From assembly GCF_030056815.1 (NCBI RefSeq), contig NZ_JASHKR010000031.1, positions 1 to 53,806 on the forward strand: 53,806 nucleotides of DNA, written 5' to 3'. This document shows positions 18,409 to 29,453 of this stretch, piece by piece. The stretch is from Rhodococcus sp. IEGM 1379. GTDB taxonomy: Bacteria; Actinomycetota; Actinomycetes; Mycobacteriales; Mycobacteriaceae. Positions within the stretch are counted from its first letter, which is position 1. Each line of letters opens with the position of its first letter. The position numbers and the translations under genes are program-made. The notes beneath the pieces are model-generated. The model ran no database searches. It worked only from the letters and a program-made list of their open reading frames with translations, and was not told the origin of the DNA.

Positions 18409-21400
18409 TTCTGAACTCCGGTTTCCGCTGTCTCGATCTGGGCCAGCTTTGTGGTGAGGTCTGCCGCGACCTTCGCGATGTACGGCTCGTCGACGATCTG
18501 CAGGTGGTCCCCGCCGATGTAGACGACCTCGAGGTTCTTCACGTAGCTGCCCCAACCGCCGTCTGCCTTACGCGTTTTGAACGCAGGTTCGAGCGAGATG
18601 AGTTCATCGTGGTATTTGTCAGCCATGTAGATCACGACGTCGCCGTCGTAGTTCTTGAAATCGGCAGTCTGGATGGCACGGTTATCCAACCACGACGTGC
18701 GCTGATGCTCGATGATGCCGCCGGGAATCTTGACGCCGCTCATCTTGATCATGTCCATGAGGAACTGAATCTGATCTTCATCGGATTCGATCTCGGCCAG
18801 AATGTCCACCGGCAGTGGAACATCCAGGTTGTAGGTGCGCTTTGCGAAGGCTCCGTACCGCTCCCAGCGCTTCCGCCGCTCTTCCTCGGTGTTGGGGACA
18901 TCCACGCCGGCCATGACGGTGTCGAGCATGCCGACAACCCTCACGTCGGCACCTTGCTCACGCAGGATGTTCGCGACCGCGTAGGACAGCACTCCACCGA
19001 GCGACCAACCGCACAGGACGTACGGTCCGTCACCCTGAATCTCGCGCAGCAGTGGCACATACGCGGCGGCACGTTCCTCGATAGGACCCTCGATGCGCTC
19101 GAATCCGTACATCGGCGTACCGGCAGGCAGGCGCTTGAGCAACGGCTCGTACGTCACCGTCGAACCACCGGCCGAATGGAAGACGAATACCGGTACAGCA
19201 GTGGAACCTTCGGGGCGGCCGCGCAGGACACGCATGACGCCGTCGATCTTGCCGTCGTCCTCGAGGTACTGACGGACAACGTCCGCGAGTTCCTCGATCG
19301 TCGTGGAATTACGCACGTCATCGGCAGTGACTTCGCCGTCGGCACGCTCGGAGAGTCGAACCGACAACTTCTCGGCCGTCTCGTCGTCGACAGCCGGCAG
19401 GGTGTTGAAGATACCCTTGGCCGACGCGCCGGTGACTACGGCCCACGTCGCAAACGTCAAGCGCTCGGCCGCATCTCGCGGCGGAACATCGGATCCGGCG
19501 TCGTCCGCAGTACCCGCACGCGAAGGATCGGCAGGCGAAGCGGGAACTACGGGAGCAGTAGGAGCATCGGCAACCGGTGCCGGCATCTCTGCCAGCGACT
19601 CCCCTGACACTGCCTCGTCGTCAGCAGCATCTGCGGCCAACTTCTCGGCCGCCTGCTTGTCTGCCATCTCCTGAACTTCTTCACGGTTCTCGATCGCGTA
19701 GCGCAGGTACTTGTTGACCTCGAGCAGGCTTGCATCCTTGACTGCCTGCAACTGCAACTGCGGAATATCGAACTCGTACTCGACGCGGTTCTTGATACGC
19801 ATCGCCATCAGCGAGTCCAAGCCCAGTTCGATGAGCGGAACCTCGGCCGGCAGATCTTCCGGCGAGTAACCCATCGATTCGGCGACAACGATCTTGAGGC
19901 GATCGTCGAGGCTCTGCGAACCGTTGGGGTCCCACTTGTCTCCGGCGTCTTCGACGACCTCGGTCAGGGCTTCCATCGTGCCTGTAGACCGAACCGGTAC
20001 AGCTACAACAAGTTCCGGCAAAACCTCACCCGAAGTGACGACGGCGTCGAGCAGCAACCGGAAGCTGCCACCTTCACGTGCATGCACCTGCAACGACGCA
20101 CCACCGGGATGCGGGTTCAACGTGGTGGTCAACGTGACAGCAGTGACAATGCCACCCTGCGTGACACCGACAATGCCGCTCTGCGTGGCACCGACAAGCT
20201 CGCCCTGCGGAACAGCTGCAGTAAGCGTCACGTCCGAAAGGACCTGCGCGGCAGCGGCAGTCACGAGAGCGTTCAGATCACCGGCAACTGCGGCGTCGAC
20301 CTCCCACACGTGGCGGCCGTCGGGCAACGCGACGTGCGAACCCGGAACGCGGGATGCTCCACCGGCACTGACACGAATGTCGAGCCAGTACGGCTTACGC
20401 AGGAAAGCGGTACGCGGCAAGACCGCGAATTCGCCTGCGGGAAGCAGAGACTCGAGATTCACGGCATGGCCGTGCACGTAGAGCTGAGCCAAAGCCGTCA
20501 GAACGCCGGCAGATTCGTCTTCTTTACGCTTGAGCGTCTGGATGAGCGCCATGTCGTGCAGACCGGCATCGAATGCCGTCGCAGCCACCGACATCAACGT
20601 CACCGGGTTGGGAGCAAGCTCCACAAACGTGGTGTGCCCGTTGGCAACTGCAAGCCGTACGGCGTTGGTGAAGTACACGCTGTGGCGCAGGCCCTTGACC
20701 CAGTACGCCTCCTGATGGATCGGCTCGTGGCCGGCCCGGTAGAAGGTTTCCTTGTCGACGGACGAGTAGACGCCCAACTTCAACGTCCCCGGTTCGATAC
20801 CGGCCAATTCGGCAGCAAGCTCGCCGAGCAGCGGATCAACCTGCGACGTATGGCTTGCACCCTTGGTCTGCAGAACCCGAGCCATCTTGCCGTCAGCCTC
20901 GGCCGCAGCGACGATAGCCTCGATGTCGGACTGCGGCCCACCGATCACCGTGTGCGTCGGAGCTGCGTAGACGCACACCTCGAGCTTGGGATACGTGGGA
21001 AGTAGTGCTTCGATCTCGGATGCACTGTACTCGAGCAGAGCCATCAGACGGATGTCGTCACCGACCAGGCCGCTCTCAGCCTCACCCATCAGACGTGAAC
21101 GCGAACAGATAACGCGCACAGCATCTTCGAGGTTCAATCCACCTGAAATGTATGCTGCGGCAGCCTCGCCCATCGAGTGGGGAACAACCGCTTCGGCGTC
21201 GGCGCCGTGATGACGCAGCAGTGCCGCCAAACCGACCTGGATGGTAAAGATAGCTACCTGAGCAGTTTCGACGTTGTACTCGAGCGAATCGTCGAGGAAC
21301 ATCTCGGCCACCGAATAACCGGCTTCGTCCTGGATCAGCGCATCGACCTCGTCGACGGCTGCCTTGAATACCGAATTCTCCGTGTACAGCTGCTTGGCCA

Positions 21401-23444
21401 TCTTGCGATGCTGCGAGCCGAAGCCCGAGAACACCCACACCGCACCCTTGGGCGACGGCGAGTCAGCCGAAAATACTCCGGGAGCAGGCTTTCCGGCAGC
21501 AACGGCACGCAACGCGCTGATCGCTTCGGAACGAGTCGTGGCAACTACAGCGGCGCGCGAACGACCGTGGTTACGACGCGAGAGTGCGCGCGCAACATCG
21601 GCAAGCGGCGTCGTGCTGCCGGCTTCGGTTTCGAGCCAGTCTGCCAGGTCGGCAGCGGCGCGGCGACGACGCGACGGTAGTGCACCGGAAACTGCGAGCA
21701 CAACGGCCTGGTCCTCGGCGGCGTCGGCCGGAATCCCCATCGACTCGGCGGCCTCGGCAAGAACACCGGCGGCTTCCGTCTCGACATCCAGATCAGCGTC
21801 GGGGGTAACCGGCACGTACTCACGAACAACGACGTGAGCATTGGTTCCACCGAAACCGAAGCCGGAAACGCCCGCAACAGCTTTGCCGGTGTACCGCGGC
21901 CAGTCCGTCGTCTCCGACGTCACCTGAAGATGGGCCTTGTCAAAATCGATGTGCGGGTTGGGGCCCAGGTAGTTGATGGTCGCAGGAATCTTGTTTTCCT
22001 GCATCGCCAGGACGACCTTGATCAGACCGGCAGCACCGGCCGCGGCCTCGAGGTGTCCGAAGTTGGTTTTTGCGCTACCGAGCAGTGCCGGCTTGTCGTC
22101 GTCGCGACCTCGACCTACTACGCGGCTGAGAGCGTCGGCCTCGATGGGATCCCCGAGATCGGTGCCCGTGCCGTGTGCCTCGATGTAGTCGACGGTGCTC
22201 GGCAGGATGCCGGCGTCGCGGTACGCGAACCGCAACACGTCGGCCTGAGCATCGGGGTTGGGAGCGAGGAGACCGTTGGAGCGGCCGTCCTGGTTGATCG
22301 CGGTTCCGGCGATCACGGCAAGGATGGAATCGCCGTCACGCTCGGCGTCCTCCAGACGCTTGAGCGCAACCAGTCCGCCACCTTCGGAACGCACGATGCC
22401 CTCGGCCTGAGCCGAGAATGCGCGCAGTTTACCGTCGGGTGCGAGCATGCCGATCTGATCGAAACCGAGGGTTCCGGCAGGAGCCAGCAGCATGTTGACG
22501 CCGCCGGCCAACGCGAGGTCGGAATCGCCGCTGCGTAGCGAGCGCACAGCCTCGTGTACCGCGACCAGCGAGGACGAGCACGCGGTGTCCAGAGCAATGG
22601 ACGGTCCACGGAAATCGAAGAAGTACGAGACACGGTTCGCGACGACGGCCGTCGACGTTCCGGTCAATGCGTACGGATGCGCATTCGGATCGCTGACAGC
22701 GAGCAACTGGTAGTCGTTGGCGGAACTACCGATGAAGACACCGACCTGCTTGCCTTTGAGTCCGCTGGCGGGGATGCGTGCGTGCTCGAGCGCTTCCCAA
22801 GCCAATTCGAGTGCGAGACGTTGCTGCGGATCGACGTTGACAACCTCGAGCGGAGACATCGCGAAGAACTCCGCGTCGAATCCCTTGACGTCGTCGAGGT
22901 AACCGCCCTTGGTGTGAGCTTTCTCGATCGCCGCCTTGATCGCGGGATCGGACATGAACTCGACCCAACGATCCTCAGGCAGGTCGCTGATGCCGTCGCG
23001 GCCCGCGGCGAGCATCTCCCACATGTCCGAAGGGGTGTGCCCGGCGCCGGGGAAACGCGTCGACATGCCGACGATCGCGATGTCGTGAGCATCCGTCGCG
23101 GCACCTGACGCGTAGTACGACGCGTCAATAGTCTCTTCCGGCGCTTCGGGCTCACCCTCGATGATCCGGGTAGCCAGCGAGGCGATGGTCGGATGTTGAT
23201 ACGCAACCGTCGCGGTCAGCGTGATGCCGAGCAGATCTTCGATGTCGCCGCTCAAGGCAACCGCATCGCGAGATGCGAGCCCGAACTCTTCCATCGGCCG
23301 ATCGTCGGTGATCAATGCCACGGGCTGACCCGTCGCGTTGGCAATCCAGTTGCGCAGCCACTCACGTAACTGCGAAACACTCATGTCGACGCCGTTCACG
23401 CTGGAGTCGACTGTATTGCCCTGCGTACCATCTTGTTCAACCAT
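18405..23444 (-). CDS. pks13: Pks13, mycolic acid condensing polyketide synthase
   Basis: 1679 residues (about 1733 in M. tuberculosis). Domains in order: N-terminal ACP (phosphopantetheine Ser58 in [10 protein letters not shown]), ketosynthase (Cys289 in [14 protein letters not shown]), acyltransferase (Ser757 in [13 protein letters not shown]), C-terminal ACP (Ser1211 in [13 protein letters not shown]) and thioesterase (Ser1481 in [12 protein letters not shown]). A low-complexity Ala/Pro/Asp linker lies before the thioesterase. It condenses the meromycolyl chain from FadD32 with the carboxylated alpha-chain from AccD4 and transfers the product to trehalose. The ATG at 23444 is preferred over TTG 23447; GGTGAG precedes both closely. 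It begins 38 bases after fadD32. Confidence 0.97.
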   Translation of the reverse strand: MVEQDGTQGNTVDSSVNGVDMSVSQLREWLRNWIANATGQPVALITDDRPMEEFGLASRDAVALSGDIEDLLGITLTATVAYQHPTIASLATRIIEGEPEAPEETIDASYYASGAATDAHDIAIVGMSTRFPGAGHTPSDMWEMLAAGRDGISDLPEDRWVEFMSDPAIKAAIEKAHTKGGYLDDVKGFDAEFFAMSPLEVVNVDPQQRLALELAWEALEHARIPASGLKGKQVGVFIGSSANDYQLLAVSDPNAHPYALTGTSTAVVANRVSYFFDFRGPSIALDTACSSSLVAVHEAVRSLRSGDSDLALAGGVNMLLAPAGTLGFDQIGMLAPDGKLRAFSAQAEGIVRSEGGGLVALKRLEDAERDGDSILAVIAGTAINQDGRSNGLLAPNPDAQADVLRFAYRDAGILPSTVDYIEAHGTGTDLGDPIEADALSRVVGRGRDDDKPALLGSAKTNFGHLEAAAGAAGLIKVVLAMQENKIPATINYLGPNPHIDFDKAHLQVTSETTDWPRYTGKAVAGVSGFGFGGTNAHVVVREYVPVTPDADLDVETEAAGVLAEAAESMGIPADAAEDQAVVLAVSGALPSRRRRAAADLADWLETEAGSTTPLADVARALSRRNHGRSRAAVVATTRSEAISALRAVAAGKPAPGVFSADSPSPKGAVWVFSGFGSQHRKMAKQLYTENSVFKAAVDEVDALIQDEAGYSVAEMFLDDSLEYNVETAQVAIFTIQVGLAALLRHHGADAEAVVPHSMGEAAAAYISGGLNLEDAVRVICSRSRLMGEAESGLVGDDIRLMALLEYSASEIEALLPTYPKLEVCVYAAPTHTVIGGPQSDIEAIVAAAEADGKMARVLQTKGASHTSQVDPLLGELAAELAGIEPGTLKLGVYSSVDKETFYRAGHEPIHQEAYWVKGLRHSVYFTNAVRLAVANGHTTFVELAPNPVTLMSVAATAFDAGLHDMALIQTLKRKEDESAGVLTALAQLYVHGHAVNLESLLPAGEFAVLPRTAFLRKPYWLDIRVSAGGASRVPGSHVALPDGRHVWEVDAAVAGDLNALVTAAAAQVLSDVTLTAAVPQGELVGATQSGIVGVTQGGIVTAVTLTTTLNPHPGGASLQVHAREGGSFRLLLDAVVTSGEVLPELVVAVPVRSTGTMEALTEVVEDAGDKWDPNGSQSLDDRLKIVVAESMGYSPEDLPAEVPLIELGLDSLMAMRIKNRVEYEFDIPQLQLQAVKDASLLEVNKYLRYAIENREEVQEMADKQAAEKLAADAADDEAVSGESLAEMPAPVADAPTAPVVPASPADPSRAGTADDAGSDVPPRDAAERLTFATWAVVTGASAKGIFNTLPAVDDETAEKLSVRLSERADGEVTADDVRNSTTIEELADVVRQYLEDDGKIDGVMRVLRGRPEGSTAVPVFVFHSAGGSTVTYEPLLKRLPAGTPMYGFERIEGPIEERAAAYVPLLREIQGDGPYVLCGWSLGGVLSYAVANILREQGADVRVVGMLDTVMAGVDVPNTEEERRKRWERYGAFAKRTYNLDVPLPVDILAEIESDEDQIQFLMDMIKMSGVKIPGGIIEHQRTSWLDNRAIQTADFKNYDGDVVIYMADKYHDELISLEPAFKTRKADGGWGSYVKNLEVVYIGGDHLQIVDEPYIAKVAADLTTKLAQIETAETGVQK

Positions 23445-23482
23445 CAACTCACCAAGCTACCGATCATGTAAGGGAATGTTCC

Positions 23483-25372
23483 TCAAACGCTATCGGGGAA
23501 TGCAGATTGCTGATAGCCACCACGCAGCGTTCCCTCGATGTAGCTTGCCTTGCACGCACGCCGAGCGATCTTGCCGCTGGATGTACGGGGAATGGAACCG
23601 GCCGGAACCAGCAGAATGTCGCGTGCCGTCACACCGTGACGAGACGCAATCGCAGCCCGGACGGTATCGGCGATCGGCTGCGGATCAGCCTTACCGGCAC
23701 CCGGCGCACGCTCTGCGACGATGACCAACTGCTCCGACGCATCGTCGTCGTCGAACGTCAGACCCGAATGGGAGTTCGCGAACACGACGGGCGGCAACTG
23801 GTTTGCCGGAACGGCGAATGCCGCGACAAATCCCGGACGCAGAGCGGGGCTTGCTTCCTGCGCCGAAACCTCGATGTCCTGCGGGTAGTGGTTGCGGCCG
23901 TCGACGATCACAAGATCCTTGACGCGTCCGGTGATGTAGAGCTCGCCGTCGACGTAGACGCCGAAGTCGCCGGTACGCATCCAGTTGGCGTCCATCGGCA
24001 GGTCTTCGGTGTGGCTGTCTTCGGGCAGACGGTTGGTCAGCTTGTTGTGGAAGGTCTCGGCGGTCTCGTCGGGACGTCCCCAGTAGCCGACGCCGATGTT
24101 CTCGCCGTGCAACCAGATCTCGCCGACATGATTGTCGGGAACCTCGGTCGCAGTTTCGGGATCGACGATGGCAGCCCACTGGCTACGCGAGACGTATCCA
24201 CACGAAACCTGCGCGATCGCGTTTTCCGCGTTCTGATCGACGATGACCATGCGGCCCTTGTTGAGTTCGGCGCGGTCGACGTAGATGACCTTGGCCTCGT
24301 CGGAATGCTTGGTCGAGGACACGAACAGCGTCGCTTCGGCCATTCCGTACGACGGCTTGATCGCTGTCTTGGGTAGACCGTAGGGCCCGAAGGCTTCGTT
24401 GAACTTGCGCATCGACGACGTCGTGACCGGCTCACTGCCGTTGATCAGACCGATGACGTTGCTCAGGTCCAGCTCTTCGCCGTCCTTGGGCAGACCACGC
24501 GCAGCAGCATGCTCGAAGGCGAAGTTGGGAGCGGCAGCGAAGGTTCCGGCGTCGTCCGAGGCAGCTGCGAGTTCCTTGATCCAGCGGTACGGCCGCTGAA
24601 CGAACGCCCGCGGGCTCATGATGGTGATGTACTTGCCGCCGAACGCAGGCAGGATGACCGTGAGCAGGCCCATGTCGTGGAATAGTGGCAGCCAGGTGAC
24701 GCCGCGTGAATCTTCGGTGAGTTCGAGAGAATCGACCATCTGCAGGGCGTTGGTTCCGACAGCGCGGTGCGTGATCTCCACACCGGCGGGAACTCGGGTC
24801 GAACCCGACGTGTACTGGAGGTAGGCGATGTCGTCGAAACCGATATCGGGCCGAACCCACGTATCACCGACGGTGTCGGGAATGGCGTCGACGGCGATGA
24901 TGCGGGGACGTTCCGCAGCCGGCAGTGACCGGAAGAGCGCACGGACACCGGCAGCCGACGAGGCGGCCGTCAGGATGGCCGTCGGCTTGCAGTCACCGAG
25001 GACTGCGTGCAAGCGATCGGAGTGACCGGGCTCGTCGGGATCGAAGAGCGGAACGGCGATCGAACCGGCCTGAATGGCCGCGAAGAACGAAACTACGTAG
25101 TCGAGGCCCTGGGGTGCCAGAATCGCCACTCGATCGCCACGCTTGGTGACCTGCTGCAGACGCGCAGCAACAGCGCGCAGACGTACACCGAACTGGTGCC
25201 ACGTCAATTCCTGCGCTTCGCCGTCACGCTCACGTGAGTAATCGATGTAGCGGTACGCAAGCTCGTCCGCGTTGACACGCGAGTGTTGCTCGACATAGTC
25301 GACCAGAGTAAAGCCTTCTTTAAGGCGAATCCGGCCCTTCTCGTCGAGAAAACCATCGAACAGCGCGTTCAT
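23483..25372 (-). CDS. fadD32: FadD32, long-chain fatty acyl-AMP ligase
   Basis: 629 residues from ATG 25372, set by a strong GGAGGAG five bases upstream. It is an adenylate-forming enzyme of the FAAL class. Visible motifs are the AMP-binding loop [19 protein letters not shown], the A5-type [28 protein letters not shown] with the hinge, and the C-terminal catalytic Lys in [11 protein letters not shown]. It activates meromycolic acid as acyl-AMP and loads it on the N-terminal ACP of Pks13. Length is close to the mycobacterial 637 aa. It is the first gene of the operon; the 461 bases upstream should hold the promoter. Confidence 0.97.
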   Translation of the reverse strand: MNALFDGFLDEKGRIRLKEGFTLVDYVEQHSRVNADELAYRYIDYSRERDGEAQELTWHQFGVRLRAVAARLQQVTKRGDRVAILAPQGLDYVVSFFAAIQAGSIAVPLFDPDEPGHSDRLHAVLGDCKPTAILTAASSAAGVRALFRSLPAAERPRIIAVDAIPDTVGDTWVRPDIGFDDIAYLQYTSGSTRVPAGVEITHRAVGTNALQMVDSLELTEDSRGVTWLPLFHDMGLLTVILPAFGGKYITIMSPRAFVQRPYRWIKELAAASDDAGTFAAAPNFAFEHAAARGLPKDGEELDLSNVIGLINGSEPVTTSSMRKFNEAFGPYGLPKTAIKPSYGMAEATLFVSSTKHSDEAKVIYVDRAELNKGRMVIVDQNAENAIAQVSCGYVSRSQWAAIVDPETATEVPDNHVGEIWLHGENIGVGYWGRPDETAETFHNKLTNRLPEDSHTEDLPMDANWMRTGDFGVYVDGELYITGRVKDLVIVDGRNHYPQDIEVSAQEASPALRPGFVAAFAVPANQLPPVVFANSHSGLTFDDDDASEQLVIVAERAPGAGKADPQPIADTVRAAIASRHGVTARDILLVPAGSIPRTSSGKIARRACKASYIEGTLRGGYQQSAFPDSV

Positions 25373-25833
25373 TCCATCTCCTCCGAAGCGATCACACAAG
25401 CATATTTGGTCATGCTTGCGCCCCAGACTTCCTTCGCTCTCTCGGGTATACCTTCGATCAATCCAATCGCGCTCAGTGCGCAACTCACCTGAATCACTTC
25501 ATCGATCCCAAACCATCGATATGTTACAGATCCGCATCATCCGCATCGCCGGTGCACTCTATCCACCTCGGCGAAGCGTGAAAACTCGGATCGAGAACCG
25601 TGATCATGACCACCTCGTGGCCGGCTGCGAACCGGCATACGCGGCGCGCCGGGCGGCCGTCGGTGGACTCATGTATCGCTTCTCCTGTGTCGAACGGATC
25701 GCGTCTGTCGGACAGACGTGCGTAGTCAACTGACTCCGGCGTATCGAACCTACTCGTGAGTCACCTCCGTGACAGCACTTTAGAGGACAAGTCGGATCAT
25801 TTCTGTATTTCACCTGCGCCCAATCCAGCGGCA
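25373..25833. other. Intergenic region upstream of fadD32
   Basis: 461 bases between the culp6-type gene and fadD32. Small open frames here lack ribosome sites and familiar sequence. Notable content: a 17-bp inverted repeat at 25702-25718, and on the minus strand a possible -10 TATACC (complement of 25449-25454 area) without a clear -35. The promoter of fadD32-pks13-accD4 is expected here. Confidence 0.55.
25702..25718. promoter_or_regulatory. 17-bp inverted repeat, candidate operator
   Basis: CGTCTGTC-G-GACAGACG has perfect 8-bp arms around one central base. It lies about 330 bases upstream of fadD32 and 116 bases beyond the culp6-type stop. The near-zero spacer suits a dimeric repressor better than an RNA hairpin, although a 6-bp stem with a 5-base loop is possible. 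No T-run follows. Confidence 0.45.
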
Positions 25834-26790
25834 TCAACTGTGCGGCGGAGTCGGCGCAGCATTTATCTTGTCAGCCGCCCACTGTGCCATCCATTGAGTG
25901 GCCGTCGTGCCATCCGGATCGACTTGGAAGGAGTTGTACATGGCATGCACAGGATTGTTGTAGTACTCCAACAGGCGAGGCAGGGACGTCAGCAGGTTTC
26001 CCGGATTCAATGCTGCCGGCGGCGCGTCACAGATTCCGTCGCTGGGCGCGCAGATCTGATAAGTCCGATCGTCGAGTTTCCCGAACCCACCTTCGCGGGC
26101 ACCGGTCATCGTGAGACCCGGTAACTTCAGCCCGTTCAAGGACAGTTCTGCACCCACTCCGGCAACGCTGGGGCCAACGGTGATTCCATGGGCCGGATCA
26201 CGACGCCCGTCGGCAATCAACCCGACTCCCAGAACCAGATCTGCCGGCACTGCGCCCGTCCCGTTTCCGATACCGGCGGCAACGTCTCCGGCGATGACCG
26301 CACCCTGCGAAAAGCCGGTCAGCAGATAGCTCGTCAGCGGACATTCAGCGTGACGCTTTGCCAGAAAATCGTTGGTGGCAGCAGTTCCCGCTGCCCGACT
26401 GTTGTTGTACGACTGCTGTCCGTCCGGCGGAAACGCAACCGGATTGGAGAACTGCGCGACGTACGGAACGGTGTAGACGTCAGCGCGTGACGGATCGAAC
26501 TGACCCTGCAACGGCCTAGTGACGTTGAGCATCAACGACGCCGGATTAGCCGTCGGGTTGTATGGATCATCCGTGGCGCTGGATTCCCATGTTCCCGGGA
26601 TGGCAACTACCTGGACATCGGTACAGTTGGCCGGCTGCGTCGTCGGCTTCTCCGGACTCGGCGGCAACGGCACCGGGGACGGAACGCGACCGGCGAGGAT
26701 GTACCAACCGCCGATCACGACGGCAGCAACCACCAGAATGATTAGCAGCGGGATCAGACAACCCCGCCGCTTTCCGCCTCGCGCCATCAT
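25834..26790 (-). CDS. Culp6-type cutinase-like lipase/thioesterase (Rv3802c homologue)
   Basis: 318 residues starting MMARGGKRRG; ATG 26790 or 26787 may be used. An N-terminal membrane helix (LIPLLIILVVAAVVIGGWYI) is followed by a proline-rich spacer and an alpha/beta-hydrolase of the cutinase family. The catalytic Ser161 lies in TGFSQGAVIAGD, the Asp in YQICAPSDGICD (flanked by a Cys pair) and the His in PVHAMYNSF. The M. tuberculosis homologue Rv3802c is an essential cell-wall phospholipase/thioesterase next to the mycolate operon, and the position here is the same. The start ATG directly abuts the stop of the upstream lipoprotein gene, so the two are probably co-transcribed. Confidence 0.92.
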   Translation of the reverse strand: MMARGGKRRGCLIPLLIILVVAAVVIGGWYILAGRVPSPVPLPPSPEKPTTQPANCTDVQVVAIPGTWESSATDDPYNPTANPASLMLNVTRPLQGQFDPSRADVYTVPYVAQFSNPVAFPPDGQQSYNNSRAAGTAATNDFLAKRHAECPLTSYLLTGFSQGAVIAGDVAAGIGNGTGAVPADLVLGVGLIADGRRDPAHGITVGPSVAGVGAELSLNGLKLPGLTMTGAREGGFGKLDDRTYQICAPSDGICDAPPAALNPGNLLTSLPRLLEYYNNPVHAMYNSFQVDPDGTTATQWMAQWAADKINAAPTPPHS

Positions 26791-27351
26791 CTACTTGCAG
26801 AAAGTGGCGTTGGCGACGTCGATGTAGATCTGTGCGTTCGCGGTGGCCTGCTCGGTTGTGATCGCGGTGCCGTCCGGAGTCGCGGAGCCCACGACAGCGG
26901 TCACCAGCGCCAAGACCTCGGCGTCGGAGGTGCCTTGGACGTTGGCAGCGCAGATGTAATTGGCGGTGTTGACGGCAATGCTGCCATCACCCTCCGGAGT
27001 GATTCCCTTAGCCTTCAGACCGTCGAGGAACGCCTGCGCTTCGGGGCTGACCTCTACGTTTGTCGGACCCGGGAATCCTTCGATGCTCTGGGGCTGCTCC
27101 GGCGGTGCCGTAGCAGCCGCGCCGGGACTGGTGGGCGGCGCTGAGACCGTGGTAGTTGCGGACGCCGAAGCTGAACTGCTCGGGGCTGCCGTCGACGAAG
27201 AAGACGCTACGACGGACGATGTCACCGGATTGGATGTGACGGTCGAATCGTCACTTCCACAGGCGACCAGTAGGCCACCGGTGGCGAGCGTCAGAGATCC
27301 CACTGCGATCGCACGCGCAAACGTGTTTCGGTTACCCGAGAAAAGCGACAT
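26791..27351 (-). CDS. DUF732-like lipoprotein
   Basis: 186 residues from ATG 27351 (TTG 27354 is also in frame), with AAGGATGG upstream. The signal peptide ends in a lipobox (TGGLLVACGSDD), so the mature protein should be lipid-anchored at that Cys. A Ser/Thr/Ala/Pro-rich stretch (residues about 35-88) spans the envelope. The globular C-terminal domain, about 90 residues, has two conserved Cys (YICAAN and TFCK) and the A-x-FLDGLKAKGI opening typical of DUF732 proteins of mycolata. Function unknown. The stop touches the start of the hydrolase gene, which suggests a joint role, perhaps as a partner of the cutinase-like enzyme. Confidence 0.82.
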   Translation of the reverse strand: MSLFSGNRNTFARAIAVGSLTLATGGLLVACGSDDSTVTSNPVTSSVVASSSSTAAPSSSASASATTTVSAPPTSPGAAATAPPEQPQSIEGFPGPTNVEVSPEAQAFLDGLKAKGITPEGDGSIAVNTANYICAANVQGTSDAEVLALVTAVVGSATPDGTAITTEQATANAQIYIDVANATFCK

Positions 27352-27469
27352 CAAAGTCCATCCTTGCCTTCAGTCGAAAGTCCATCATCAGGTTACGCAA
27401 CGCACGACGGGCGAGCACCGATCAGTGATCGGGCCCGCCCGTAGCGCGGTACGTGTCGTACGTTTCGTT

Positions 27470-29353
27470 CTACTGGTGAATTTCGGTCTTGTCGCCGATC
27501 ACCGTGATCCAGCCGAACTGGAAGTTCTGCTGAACTCCGCCGGGGATGTCGAACTTGTCACTGATCGGGAATCCGATCTTTCCGGCTTCGTAGCCGACGC
27601 TCTTCCAGCCGTCGAAAATCGGTCCGTTGGCGACGGTCCAGGCACCCGATGCGGGGCTCCAGTAGATGTTTCCGCCGTCGAACTCTGTGAAACGGCCGTT
27701 GTCCTTGACCATAACTTCATTGGACTTGGGGAAGCCGAGCCATCCGCCTTCCCAGCCCTGTTCGCCGTACTTGGCCATGATCATGCCCATGACGGCGTAG
27801 GTGCCGCTGGCACTGTTGTACATCGCTCCGATTTCGAAGCCCTGCACGTTGCCGGCCTTGCCGGGAGTCGCGATCGCGGCGGCAGTCGGGTAGCCGAGCG
27901 GGCCACCTTCCCATCCCTGACGGGACCATTCGTCCAAGATCGGTCCGCTCACTGCATGCGCGCCGGTCTGCGGGGTCCAGTAGATGGAACCCTTCTGGAA
28001 GTGGTTGTAGCGTCCACGTCCGTCGGGCGTTCCCAGTTCCGGGGTGGTCGGGAAGCCGAGCGGGCCGGCTGCTGCACCGTTGTTCATGTATTCGCCGGCG
28101 ATGCGGCCGGCAACAGGATTTGCACCGGTACCCGAGGTCCAGTAGATGCGTCCGCTACGGAAGTCCTGAGCAAGACCGCCGGCGACGCTGTACTCGGACG
28201 TGACACAGTCACCGATCCAGGTGTTTGCCGCTGCCGTTGCACCGATCGCACCGGAAGCGCTGCAGAGAGGCTTCTCGACATCGGTACCGATTGCGTTGGC
28301 GAGCTGCGGCCACAGCTGATGAAGCTCGAACTGCCAGTACGGCCACGAGTGCGTGCCGGACGGACGGTAGTTGATCTGGGCAGGAATGCCGAGGGTGTTG
28401 AGCTTGGTCGCAAAAGTCTGCGACGTCAGTCGAGCCAGAATTTCGAGGCCCATGCCGGCGTAGTTGGTGCTGACGCCAGGAACGAGAGACGGCTGGTCGT
28501 ACGGACCGGTGGTACCGCTACCACTCGAGACATACAGGCTGACGCCCTTGAGCTTGTCTGCGATCGAGTACGGATCGTGAGCAGCCCACGCGGGGTTGGA
28601 CGGCGGGCCCCACATAGCGGTGGAGTCGAACTGTCCGGCGTCGTTCATCGCGAAGCCGATTGCCTGCGGCATACCGAGCGAAGTCGTCGTCAGGATTCCG
28701 GACAGCGACGCTGCGAACTTGAAGAAGCCTGGGTTACGCGCGGTGAGGGCCATCGCGGCCGTGCCACCCATGGAGAGTCCGACGACGCCACGAGTCTGCG
28801 TGGTTCGCCAGTCGTTCTCGAGAATGGACGGGAGCTCCTTGGTGAGGAACGTTTCCCACTGGTAGAACACGCCGTTGTCGGGCTTGAGCCAGTCGGCGTA
28901 GAAGCTGGACTGACCGCCGATGGGAAGAATCACGTTGACGTTCTTGTCCGCGTAGAACGATTCGGCGTCGGTTTCGGCGGTCCAGCCGTTCTCGATGTCG
29001 GTGGCGCGAAGGCCGTCGAGCATCCAGACGGAGGGGAAGGACGCTGCCGGAGTCACATTCCAGTCACGGGCCAGGAGAACCTGAACCTGAATCGGAATGC
29101 CCATCGACGGGGAGTTGATCCACAGTGCGACGCGGCGCTCGCTGAGCCACTCGACCTTGCCGACAGTCGCGCCGCCCTGGTTCTGGCTCGCGACCGGTGC
29201 GGTGAGCGCCGGGACGGGGGCAGCGGTGGCGGTGCCTGCAGTCGTCAGACCTGCCGCGATCGGCAGGACCAGCAGAGCTGCCAGTGTTCCGACGACCTTC
29301 GATCGATAGGTCCCGTGGGACCGACGACGGTCCCTGGCAAGGCCTACTCGCAT
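27470..29353 (-). CDS. Ag85-type mycolyltransferase with C-terminal LGFP repeats
   Basis: 627 residues from ATG 29353 (AAAGAGAG upstream; the longer frame start is rejected). A signal peptide ends near AGTATAAPVP. The esterase-D/Ag85 domain covers about residues 50-330, with the nucleophile Ser194 in VVGLSMGGTAAMAL and a His in SGTHSWPYWQFEL. From about residue 355 there are five LGFP-type repeats (AGPLGFPTT, GGPLGYPTA, GGWLGFPKS, AGKIGFPIS and others) with G-x-IYW elements. Such enzymes move mycolates between trehalose and arabinogalactan. LGFP repeats are thought to tether proteins to the wall, as in corynebacterial PS1/Cop1. The position equals that of M. tuberculosis fbpD, which lacks the repeats. 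Confidence 0.93.
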   Translation of the reverse strand: MRVGLARDRRRSHGTYRSKVVGTLAALLVLPIAAGLTTAGTATAAPVPALTAPVASQNQGGATVGKVEWLSERRVALWINSPSMGIPIQVQVLLARDWNVTPAASFPSVWMLDGLRATDIENGWTAETDAESFYADKNVNVILPIGGQSSFYADWLKPDNGVFYQWETFLTKELPSILENDWRTTQTRGVVGLSMGGTAAMALTARNPGFFKFAASLSGILTTTSLGMPQAIGFAMNDAGQFDSTAMWGPPSNPAWAAHDPYSIADKLKGVSLYVSSGSGTTGPYDQPSLVPGVSTNYAGMGLEILARLTSQTFATKLNTLGIPAQINYRPSGTHSWPYWQFELHQLWPQLANAIGTDVEKPLCSASGAIGATAAANTWIGDCVTSEYSVAGGLAQDFRSGRIYWTSGTGANPVAGRIAGEYMNNGAAAGPLGFPTTPELGTPDGRGRYNHFQKGSIYWTPQTGAHAVSGPILDEWSRQGWEGGPLGYPTAAAIATPGKAGNVQGFEIGAMYNSASGTYAVMGMIMAKYGEQGWEGGWLGFPKSNEVMVKDNGRFTEFDGGNIYWSPASGAWTVANGPIFDGWKSVGYEAGKIGFPISDKFDIPGGVQQNFQFGWITVIGDKTEIHQ

Positions 29354-29385
29354 GAGTTCACTCTCTTTCCTTACGTCCGGTCCGC

Positions 29386-29453
29386 GTGTCTTGATCATCG
29401 TGTCTTGATCATCGTGTCTTGATCGTCGTGCTCGATCGTCGTGCTCGATCGTC
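29386..29453. repeat. Short tandem repeat array, 14/13-bp units
   Basis: Three copies of GTGTCTTGATCATC (29386, 29400; the third at 29414 ends GTC) pass directly into two copies of GTGCTCGATCGTC (29428, 29441). Each unit centres on a GATC palindrome (TGATCA or CGATCG). The array lies 33-100 bases before the LGFP mycolyltransferase start, in its probable leader or promoter. Confidence 0.75.

Noticed and set aside
25702-25718. The 17-bp palindrome as an intrinsic terminator of the cutinase-like gene
   Set aside because: The stem is short, the loop very small, no T-run follows and it lies 116 bases past the stop; an operator fits better.
25416-25837. Small frames on both strands in the fadD32 upstream region
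   Set aside because: No ribosome site, no familiar sequence, biased composition; the region is better read as regulatory.
26960-29422. 820-codon open frame on the plus strand opposite the LGFP mycolyltransferase
   Set aside because: It is the antisense shadow of a clearly real gene, has Arg/Gly/Val-rich composition typical of GC-rich antisense frames and no recognisable motif or ribosome site.
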